A stretch of 5,986 nucleotides of DNA, taken from Actinomycetota bacterium. Lineage in GTDB: Bacteria; Actinomycetota; Thermoleophilia; Gaiellales; Gaiellaceae. The notes under the pieces were generated by a model. That model ran no database searches and was not told where the DNA came from. It saw only the letters and a list, made by a program, of their open reading frames with translations. The position numbers were made by a program, and so were the translations under genes. This document shows positions 1 to 5,986 of the stretch, piece by piece. Every line of letters begins with the position of its first letter. Position 1 is the first letter of the stretch. The stretch spans positions 1 through 5,986 of the forward strand of contig JACDBY010000135.1 of NCBI GenBank assembly GCA_013694685.1, read 5' to 3'.

Positions 1-763
<763 letters not shown>

Positions 764-776
764 GGGGCAAGAACGC

Positions 777-1841
777 TCAGCTCTCGTCGCGCGCGGGCCG
801 AAGGCGACGCATGCCGTCTCCGAGAGCCGGCAGGAGGCCGCGCGGGAAGAACAGGATCACGACGATGAGGATGACGGCGAACACGCCGACGGAGAACACC
901 TGCGGCGCCTGGTCGGGGAGGTCGAAGCCGAGCAGGCTCGGTCGCGTCCCGAGCTCGCGGAGCTCGTGCTCGAGCCAGGTGATCGCGACCGCGCCGACGA
1001 CGGCGCCGTAGATCGAGCCGAGGCCGCCGACCGCCACCATGACGACGAACTGGATGCTCAGGAAGACGCCGAACGCGTCCGGCGAGAGGAACTGGAGCAT
1101 GAACGCGTAGAGCGCCCCGGCGAGGCCCGCCAGGCTGGCGGAGAGGACGAACAGGCGGAGCTTGTAGGCCGACACGTTGACTCCGGCGGCCGCGGCGGTC
1201 CGTTCGCTCGTCGCGATCGCCTGGAGCGCGCGGCCCGCCCGGGAGCCCACCAGGTTCAGCGCGACGAGCAGGGTCACTAGCACGAGCCCCCACACGATCG
1301 CGGTGTGCCGCGCGGTGCCGCCGGTCACGCCGGTGATCTGCCAGCCGAAGACCTCCAGCGGCTCGATCACGGCGAGACCGGGGTCCTGGCCGCCGGTGAA
1401 CCGGCTCTGAGCAAAGATCACGGCAAGCAGGATCAGGTGCAGCGCGAGCGTCGCGAACGCGAGGTAGTGACCGCGAAGGCGCAGCAACGGCACCCCGATC
1501 ACGGCTGCGACGAGGCCGGTCAGGAGCGGGGCGGCGACCACGGCGAGGGCGGGGTCGATCCCGGCCTCGGGGAGGAACCGGTCGTCGGGGTCGAGGCCCA
1601 CGGTCAGGATTCCCGCCGTGTACGCGCCGAGCGCGTAGAACGCTCCCTGTCCGAGCGAGATCTGGCCCGCGAACCCCATCAGCAGGGAGAGGCCGATCGC
1701 GACGATCGCGTACAGGCCCATGAGCGTGTACAGCGAGCGGTCGCCGGGGCCGAGTTGATAGCCGAGCCAGATCGCGAAGGCTCCCGCCGCGAGCGTTCCG
1801 GCGAGCCGCAGGAGACCCGGCAGCCGACCGCCGCGGCTCAC
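777..1841 (-). CDS. livM: HAAT-family ABC transporter permease LivM
   Basis: Inner-membrane permease that pairs with LivH to form the translocation path of a branched-chain amino acid type (HAAT) importer. The 354-residue product is almost wholly hydrophobic, with membrane segments at roughly 12-30, 38-56, 62-82, 98-120, 125-144, 180-198, 228-250, 262-290 and 313-332. The LivM hallmark GFAGQISLGQGAFYALGAY lies at 56-74. The cytoplasmic coupling loop (about 200-228, AGRALQAIATSERTAAAAGV) docks on the ATPases, and the FPRGL motif at 332-336 is typical of the C-terminus. The GTG start overlaps the livH stop by four bases, and a good Shine-Dalgarno sequence, GAGGTG, sits five bases upstream. It is the last gene of the operon; its stop faces the SDR stop 13 bases away. 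The family assignment is firm; the solute need not be an amino acid. Confidence 0.95.
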   Translation of the reverse strand: MSRGGRLPGLLRLAGTLAAGAFAIWLGYQLGPGDRSLYTLMGLYAIVAIGLSLLMGFAGQISLGQGAFYALGAYTAGILTVGLDPDDRFLPEAGIDPALAVVAAPLLTGLVAAVIGVPLLRLRGHYLAFATLALHLILLAVIFAQSRFTGGQDPGLAVIEPLEVFGWQITGVTGGTARHTAIVWGLVLVTLLVALNLVGSRAGRALQAIATSERTAAAAGVNVSAYKLRLFVLSASLAGLAGALYAFMLQFLSPDAFGVFLSIQFVVMVAVGGLGSIYGAVVGAVAITWLEHELRELGTRPSLLGFDLPDQAPQVFSVGVFAVILIVVILFFPRGLLPALGDGMRRLRPARDES

Positions 1842-2713
1842 TCGTGCACCTCGTGCCGGGCGCGCCAGCCGATCAGGACGAGCATGATCACCAGGGCGGC
1901 GGCGAGCTCGTACTGCCGCGCCTGCTGTCCGAGGCCGGGGATCTCGTCGGCGTAGCCGACGACGAGCTGCTGGGCGACGCCGAGGACGAGCCCCCCGACG
2001 TAGGCGAGGCGGATGCTGGCGAGCCCGCCGAACGCGGCGGCCGCGAAGCCGTTGATCGCGATCCGGACGTCCGAGTCGTAGTTGACGGGGTCAACGGGGG
2101 TCAGGAGCACCCAGCCCAGCGCCGACAGCCCTGCCGAGACGGCGAACGCGATCGCCGCGACCGCCCGCACGTCGATCCCCACGAGCTCCGCCGCCCGGCG
2201 CGAGTCGGCACACGCGCCGAGCGCCTGGCCGGCGATCGTCCGCTGCAGGCCGAGCGTGAGCAGGAGCGCAGCGAGGAGGGTCACGCCGGCGACCAGGACG
2301 TACTGCGGCTGGACGAGCACCCCGCCGATGTCCCACGCGCGCTCGAAGATGGTCGGGTACGTGTGCGGCCGGTCGCCGAAGGCGAGCAGGTTCAGGGACG
2401 CGATCAGGAGCGCGATGCCGAGCGTGATGATGAGGCTCGCGAGGGGCGTCGTTCGATGCCGGAAGCCGACCGCGACGAACCCGACGAGCGACCCGACGAA
2501 CCCGACGGCCAGGACCGCGACGAGTCCGGCGAGCAGCCCGTGCAGCTCGTCGACGAGCTCGACCATGAAGAGCCCGCCGAGGACCGCGAAGGAGCCCTGC
2601 GCGAAGTTGACGATCCCGGTCGTCCGGAAGACGAGCACCATCCCGATGCCGACGAGGGCGTACGCCGAGCCGGTCGAGATGCCGACGACGACGAGCTGGA
2701 GGAACTCCCTCAC
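1838..2713 (-). CDS. livH: HAAT-family ABC transporter permease LivH
   Basis: Second inner-membrane permease of the importer, partner of LivM. The product has 291 residues, close to the family norm. It opens with a hydrophobic helix (about 5-28) followed by FRTTGIVNFAQGSFAVLGG (29-47), which is the LivH signature region. Further membrane segments lie at roughly 58-82, 90-112, 136-154, 184-204, 219-250 and 269-283. The coupling loop toward the ATPases is about 158-185 (TIAGQALGACADSRRAAELV). The start is GTG and lies inside the livF stop (GTGA overlap); a GGAG sequence eight bases upstream supports this start. The C-terminus is short and charged (WRARHEVHE), which suggests a cytoplasmic end. 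Specificity cannot be read from the permease. Confidence 0.95.
   Translation of the reverse strand: MREFLQLVVVGISTGSAYALVGIGMVLVFRTTGIVNFAQGSFAVLGGLFMVELVDELHGLLAGLVAVLAVGFVGSLVGFVAVGFRHRTTPLASLIITLGIALLIASLNLLAFGDRPHTYPTIFERAWDIGGVLVQPQYVLVAGVTLLAALLLTLGLQRTIAGQALGACADSRRAAELVGIDVRAVAAIAFAVSAGLSALGWVLLTPVDPVNYDSDVRIAINGFAAAAFGGLASIRLAYVGGLVLGVAQQLVVGYADEIPGLGQQARQYELAAALVIMLVLIGWRARHEVHE
1847..1852 (-). promoter_or_regulatory. Ribosome-binding site of livM
   Basis: On the minus strand GAGGTG lies five bases upstream of the livM GTG start, inside the end of livH. It is the clearest Shine-Dalgarno sequence I saw in the operon. It supports the GTG at 1841 as the start and suggests livM can initiate independently as well as by coupling to livH termination. 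Confidence 0.6.
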
Positions 2714-3525
2714 GGGCCAGGCTCCGTCTGCGTGCCGGGCTCCGCGTCGGCCACGTCCAGGCCTCCGCCCAGATAGGCGCTCCGCACGGTCTCGTTCTGC
2801 TCGAGCTCGTGACTCGGTCCGGCGAGCACGAGGCGCCCCGCCTCGAGCACGTACGCGCGCGAGCAGAGCTCGAGCGCGAGCACGGCGTTCTGCTCCACGA
2901 GGAGCAGCGCGACACCCTCCTCCTCGTTCAGCCGGAGCAGGAACGCCGAAAGGTCCTGGACGACGAGCGGCGCGAGGCCGAGCGAGAGCTCATCGATCGC
3001 CAACAGGCGGGGCTCCGCCATGAGCGCTCGCCCGATGGCGACCATCTGTTGCTCGCCGCCCGAGGTCCGGCCGGCCGGCCGCTCACGAAGCTCGCGGAGC
3101 TTCGGCATGAGCGAGTAGACGCGCTCCAGCCGAGCCGCGATCTCGCCGCGCCGACGAAGGTAGCGGAGCGTCGCGCTGACGAGCTCGTGGCGGAACTCGC
3201 GTCCGTACGCGCCCAGGAGGAGGTTCGCCTCGACCGGGAGCGTCGGGAATACCTGTCGGCCCTCGGGCACCTGCGTCAACCCCGCGCGCACGATCTCGCC
3301 GGGACCCCGACCTGTCAGATCGCGACCGTCCAGCCGCACGCGCCCGGCGGCCGGCTCCAGGAGCCCGCACACCCCGTTGAGGAGAGAGGTCTTCCCGGCG
3401 CCGTTGGGGCCGATCAGGGCGACGCGCTCGCCGGCCTCGAGGGAGAGCGAGACGCCGTCCAGCGCGACCGCCGGCCCGTACTTGACGACGAGGCCCTCGA
3501 TCTCCAGGAGAGGCGGGGTGCTCAC
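2710..3525 (-). CDS. livF: HAAT-family ABC transporter ATPase LivF
   Basis: Cytoplasmic ATPase that, with LivG, powers the LivHM pore. The 271-residue product shows Walker A GPNGAGKT (39-46), the Q-loop region with Gln85 leading into the LivF-type VPEGRQVFPTLPVEANLL, the ABC signature TSGGEQQ (154-160), Walker B RLLAIDE (173-179) and VEQN (210-213) at the H-loop, where Gln replaces His as is usual for LivF. Three things are unusual. The Pro that normally follows the Walker B Glu is Leu180 (DELSLGLAP). The helical region at about 108-132 is longer than in E. coli LivF by about a dozen residues. A Glu/Pro/Gly-rich tail of about 18 residues follows the usual C-terminal SAYLG. The GTG start overlaps the livG stop by four bases, with only a weak ribosome-binding sequence, so translation may be coupled. 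Confidence 0.95.
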   Translation of the reverse strand: MSTPPLLEIEGLVVKYGPAVALDGVSLSLEAGERVALIGPNGAGKTSLLNGVCGLLEPAAGRVRLDGRDLTGRGPGEIVRAGLTQVPEGRQVFPTLPVEANLLLGAYGREFRHELVSATLRYLRRRGEIAARLERVYSLMPKLRELRERPAGRTSGGEQQMVAIGRALMAEPRLLAIDELSLGLAPLVVQDLSAFLLRLNEEEGVALLLVEQNAVLALELCSRAYVLEAGRLVLAGPSHELEQNETVRSAYLGGGLDVADAEPGTQTEPGP

Positions 3526-4301
3526 AGCGCGGCGGCCGTCCCGAGGTAGGCGCCGATCACGCGTTCGTCCTCTCGCACCTCGGCGGGTGTGCCATCCGCG
3601 ATCAGCTTCCCGCGGTCGAGAACGATCACCCGGTCCGCGACCGAGCCGACGAACTGCATGTCGTGCTCGATCAGGAGCATCGTCAACCCCGCCTGCCGGA
3701 GGTCATGGAAGACGTGCATGAGCTGCCGCTTCTCCGCGGCTCGGAGACCTGCGACGGGCTCGTCGAGGAGCAGCACCTGCGGTCGCTGCGCGAGGACCCG
3801 CGCGATCGAGAGGAGTCGCAGATGCCCGAGCGGGAGTGCATCCGCGGGATCTCGCGCGCGCCGCTCGAGCCCCACGAGCTCGAGCGCGCGCAGCGCCTCC
3901 TCGCGAATCCGGCGCTCCTCCCGCCACTGCCACGGAGGTCGCACGACCCCCTCGAGGAAGCCGGCCCGCGTCCACGCGTGGCAGCCGATCATCGTGCTCT
4001 CGAGCACGTCGAGCTGCGGCGCGCGCATGACCTGGAAGACGATTCCCAGACCGGCCAGGGCGCGCCGGTGGGCGGACCAGCGCGTGACGTCGCGCTCGCC
4101 GAGTCGGATGTGACCTTCGTCCGGCTCGAGGAATCCGGCGATGCAGTGCACGAGAGTCGACTTGCCGGCGCCGTTGGGCCCGATCAGGCACGTGAGCCCG
4201 CCCGCAGGGAGCGAGAACGAGAGGTCCTCCACGGCGTGTACGGCTCCGAAGCTCCGGGAGACGGACTCGATCGTCAGGGCTGGCGTCGTCGGCTCCGCCA
4301 C
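3522..4301 (-). CDS. livG: HAAT-family ABC transporter ATPase LivG
   Basis: The other ATPase of the importer. The product has 259 residues, normal for LivG, with Walker A GPNGAGKS (41-48), Q-loop Gln90 in GIVFQ, Walker B VLLLDE (176-181) followed by the LivG-like PVAGL, and H-loop His213 in LIEHDM. The ABC signature is reduced to LPLGHLRLLSIARVLA (156-171): the central Gly is present, but the Ser and the final Gln of LSGGQ are replaced by Pro and His. LP-G-type signatures occur in LivG relatives from memory, so this alone does not imply inactivity. The long segment 108-135, rich in Trp and Arg, is also typical of LivG. The start is GTG, 24 bases after the ligase stop; the ligase TAG lies in the same frame nine codons upstream, so the gene cannot extend further. 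Confidence 0.95.
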   Translation of the reverse strand: MAEPTTPALTIESVSRSFGAVHAVEDLSFSLPAGGLTCLIGPNGAGKSTLVHCIAGFLEPDEGHIRLGERDVTRWSAHRRALAGLGIVFQVMRAPQLDVLESTMIGCHAWTRAGFLEGVVRPPWQWREERRIREEALRALELVGLERRARDPADALPLGHLRLLSIARVLAQRPQVLLLDEPVAGLRAAEKRQLMHVFHDLRQAGLTMLLIEHDMQFVGSVADRVIVLDRGKLIADGTPAEVREDERVIGAYLGTAAAL

Positions 4302-4325
4302 CCCCGCGACTCTAAAGCCTCGCTC

Positions 4326-5867
4326 CTAACGACGAAGGGTGTAGCCCGCCTGCTCGCGGTCCCACGTCGACGCGGTCACTCCCCGCTCGCGCAGGCGGTA
4401 CTTCTCGACCTTCCCGCTGGCCGTGAGGGGCAGCTCGGGCAGAACATCGACGTAGCGGGGGACGGCGAAGTACGGCAGGCGCGCCTCACAGAAGCGGATG
4501 AGGTCGAGCGGATCCAGCTCCGCGCCGTCGCGGGCGACGACGCAGGCGAGCACCTCGTCCTCGCCGAGCTCGGACGGCACCGGAACGGCCGCGGCTCCCG
4601 CGATGTCCGCGTGCGCGAGCAGCGCCTGCTCGACCTCGTGCGACGAGATGTTCTCGCCGCGCCTGCGGATCACGTCCTTGAGCCGATCGACGAAGCGGAA
4701 GCTGCCGTCCGGGTCGCGGACGACGCGATCGCCTGTGTGAAACCAGAGGTTCCGCCACGCCGCCGCCGTCTCCTCGGGGAGCCCGTCGTAGCCGGAGGCG
4801 AACGCCCACGGGTCGCGGTGGCGCACGAGGAGCTCGCCGGGCACTCCGTCCGGCAGCTCGGCGTCGTTCGCGTCCGCGACGCGCGCCTCGAAGCCGTCCA
4901 GGACGCGACCCAGCGTGCCGGGCCGCAGATCCGTGAGCGTGTTCGAGATCACGATGTTCGTTTCCGTCGAGCCCCACGCGTCGATCAGTCGCATCCCGAA
5001 CCGCTCCCGGAAGGGCTCGTGCAGGTCGGCCGGGGTCGCCGGCGCCAGCGCGACGCGCCCGTGGTGAGCGCGGTCGTGCTCGCCCTCCGGCGTGCGCAGC
5101 AGGATCGAGACCATCGCGCCGAGCAGGTACGTCACCGTCGCTCTGGATTGCTCGAGCCGCTGCCAGAAGGCCGACGCGGAGAAGCGCGGGCCGAGCACGT
5201 ACGTCGCGCCCGCGACGACCGCTTGGCAGAACGCGTTGAGGGCGTTCGTGTGGAAGAGGGGCAGGTTCGTATACAGGACGGACTCGCGCTCGATCGACAG
5301 CACGTCACCGGTCTTGACGGCCCACCAGTACCACTGTGCGTGTGGGCAGAGCACCCCCTTCGACGGTCCGGTCGTCCCGGACGTGTAGAGGATCGCGCAC
5401 GGGTGCCCGGGGCCGACCGGCTGCGGCCTCACCGGGGCCGCCCCGGCCGGGAGGCCGCTCTCGTCGAGCACCCACGTCGCCTCGATGCCCGCCTCGGAGA
5501 CACGATCCCGGAGCGCCGACTCGAGCGCGACGGCCCTCGGCCGGGCGCTCGCGAGGACATGCTCGAGGCCCTCGCCCCGCAGGGCGGTCGAGACGGGCAC
5601 AAGTACGGCGCCGAGCCACGCGCACGCGAGCCACAGGCGCAGGACCTCCGGGCGATTCTCGCTCATGACGACGACCCGGTCACCGAGCGCGATCCCGGCC
5701 TCGGCGAGCGCGCCTGCGAGGGTTGCCGCGTCGTCCCGCACTTCGCCATAGCTCCAGACGGCATCTCCGAAGCGGAGGAGCGGGCGGTCGCCGTGCAGCG
5801 CAGCGGCGCGCTCGAGCATCGTCGGGAGCGTCTGCTCGTGCGTCGTCAGGTCGAGGCGGACGCTCAT
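4326..5867 (-). CDS. ATP-dependent acyl-CoA synthetase (AMP-forming, CaiC/FadD-like)
   Basis: Cytoplasmic member of the adenylate-forming (ANL) superfamily. It activates a carboxylic acid with ATP to an acyl-AMP and transfers it to coenzyme A. All core motifs are intact in the 513-residue product: the phosphate loop YTSGTTGPSKG (161-171), LPLFHTNAL (202-210) near the acyl pocket, AWGSTET (297-303), FHTGD with Asp380, the hinge FRFVDRLKDVIRRRGENIS (390-408), and the catalytic Lys486 in TASGKVEK. Length and the PLFHTNA and WG-TET forms resemble crotonobetaine/carnitine-CoA ligase (CaiC, about 517 residues) and related medium/short-chain or aromatic acid ligases; the substrate remains unknown. 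It is the first gene of the operon and the only one starting with ATG. No Shine-Dalgarno sequence lies at usable distance (AGGCGG is about 14 bases away), which fits a leaderless transcript. Position ahead of livGFHM suggests its substrate is what the transporter brings in. Confidence 0.93.
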   Translation of the reverse strand: MSVRLDLTTHEQTLPTMLERAAALHGDRPLLRFGDAVWSYGEVRDDAATLAGALAEAGIALGDRVVVMSENRPEVLRLWLACAWLGAVLVPVSTALRGEGLEHVLASARPRAVALESALRDRVSEAGIEATWVLDESGLPAGAAPVRPQPVGPGHPCAILYTSGTTGPSKGVLCPHAQWYWWAVKTGDVLSIERESVLYTNLPLFHTNALNAFCQAVVAGATYVLGPRFSASAFWQRLEQSRATVTYLLGAMVSILLRTPEGEHDRAHHGRVALAPATPADLHEPFRERFGMRLIDAWGSTETNIVISNTLTDLRPGTLGRVLDGFEARVADANDAELPDGVPGELLVRHRDPWAFASGYDGLPEETAAAWRNLWFHTGDRVVRDPDGSFRFVDRLKDVIRRRGENISSHEVEQALLAHADIAGAAAVPVPSELGEDEVLACVVARDGAELDPLDLIRFCEARLPYFAVPRYVDVLPELPLTASGKVEKYRLRERGVTASTWDREQAGYTLRR

Positions 5868-5917
5868 CGGCGATACGCTAACCGCCTGGCGCGCCGGGTC
5901 GGCGCTCTCCGAGAACG
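5868..5917. promoter_or_regulatory. Divergent intergenic region with candidate shared promoter
   Basis: Fifty bases separate the start of the ligase operon (minus strand) from the start of the + strand gene. The one AT-rich patch, ATACGCTA (5873-5880), contains a TAnnnT -10 candidate on each strand: TAGCGT on the minus strand (5880-5875) and TACGCT on the plus strand (5874-5879). The minus-strand copy ends seven bases before the ligase ATG, so transcription would begin at or next to the ATG. No convincing -35 is visible; GCCGAC at 5903-5898 on the minus strand is a poor match. A perfect 8-base palindrome, GGCGCGCC (5888-5895), lies between and could be an operator or chance. Confidence 0.35.
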
Positions 5918-5986
5918 ATGAGCAAGCCTTTCGCCTCCACCGGCGACACCACCGAGCAGCGCTCGACGCTCGAGGAGCTCGCGCCC
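5918..5986 (+). CDS. 5' end of a divergent gene (partial; possible MBL-fold metallo-hydrolase)
   Basis: An ATG at 5918 opens a frame that runs to the window edge without a stop, giving 23 residues starting MSKPFASTGDTTEQRSTLEE and continuing LAP. Codon third positions are mostly G or C. From memory, a family of MBL-fold hydrolases in catabolic and liv-type clusters starts in this style (M-KPFAS--D--E, then an L-x-G-YA stretch), so that family is a reasonable guess. The diagnostic HxHxDH zinc motif would be beyond the window, and the assignment stays tentative. The weak GAGA seven bases or so upstream could act as ribosome-binding site. Divergent orientation to the ligase operon suggests possible shared regulation. 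Confidence 0.5.
   Translation, partial: MSKPFASTGDTTEQRSTLEELAP

Noticed and set aside
1844..2776. A 310-codon + strand open frame opposite livH
   Set aside because: The translation is low-complexity and rich in Asp, Glu and Arg, the typical complement of hydrophobic membrane-protein codons. livH on the other strand explains the region.
3069..3080. GGCCGGCCGGCC run as a repeat or recombination site
   Set aside because: It encodes an ordinary Arg-Pro-Ala-Gly stretch before the LivF signature and is easily explained by base composition.
4302..4328. Readthrough of the ligase TAG to give a ligase-LivG fusion, since the two are in the same frame
   Set aside because: LivG starts properly at GTG 4301, the nine-codon linker looks like ordinary spacer, and no readthrough signal is apparent. 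One junction in three is in frame by chance.
3663..5921. A 752-codon open frame on the + strand opposite livG and the ligase
   Set aside because: It is antisense to two genes with complete, well-recognised motifs. Its product is Arg/Glu/Ala-rich without any domain I can recognise. Long antisense frames are expected opposite very GC-rich genes.

Overview
The window is a compact, very GC-rich stretch (about 70% G+C by eye, with G or C at nearly every third codon position). It suggests an actinobacterial or similarly high-GC environmental bacterium; a Thermoleophilia-like actinobacterium, Rokubacteria or a high-GC proteobacterium would all fit, and the sequence alone does not decide. No RNA genes, CRISPR array, mobile element or long non-coding stretch was seen.

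Layout. On the + strand, positions 1-101 are the 3' end of an unidentified gene. A short-chain dehydrogenase/reductase (SDR) reading frame follows two bases later (104-763). It is recognisable from end to end but broken by three separate frame changes, one of which also removes about 25 residues. Convergent to it, 13 bases away, lies a five-gene minus-strand operon, read from right to left: an ATP-dependent acyl-CoA synthetase of the CaiC/fatty-acid-CoA ligase type (5867-4326), the ABC ATPases LivG (4301-3522) and LivF (3525-2710), and the membrane permeases LivH (2713-1838) and LivM (1841-777). The operon start faces the first 23 codons of a divergent + strand gene at 5918, possibly an MBL-fold metallo-hydrolase, across a 50-base intergenic region.

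How the genes work together. LivG, LivF, LivH and LivM form a complete membrane and ATPase core of a HAAT-family (branched-chain amino acid type) importer. The family also imports urea, amides and aromatic or other organic acids. The periplasmic or lipid-anchored binding protein is not in the operon; the truncated gene at 1-101 is a possible but unproven candidate. Because the first gene is a CoA ligase, the unit probably imports a carboxylic acid and converts it to its CoA thioester, with the neighbouring SDR (if functional in relatives) acting on a hydroxyl or keto intermediate. This is inference from context; the substrate cannot be read from the sequence.

The main points for a second look are the triply shifted SDR, the ligase-first transporter operon, three identical GTGA overlaps joining the four transporter genes, non-consensus residues in both ATPases, and a symmetric AT-rich element in the divergent promoter region. 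I found no convincing evidence of an entirely new type of system; the window looks like catabolic/transport DNA with some unusual details.
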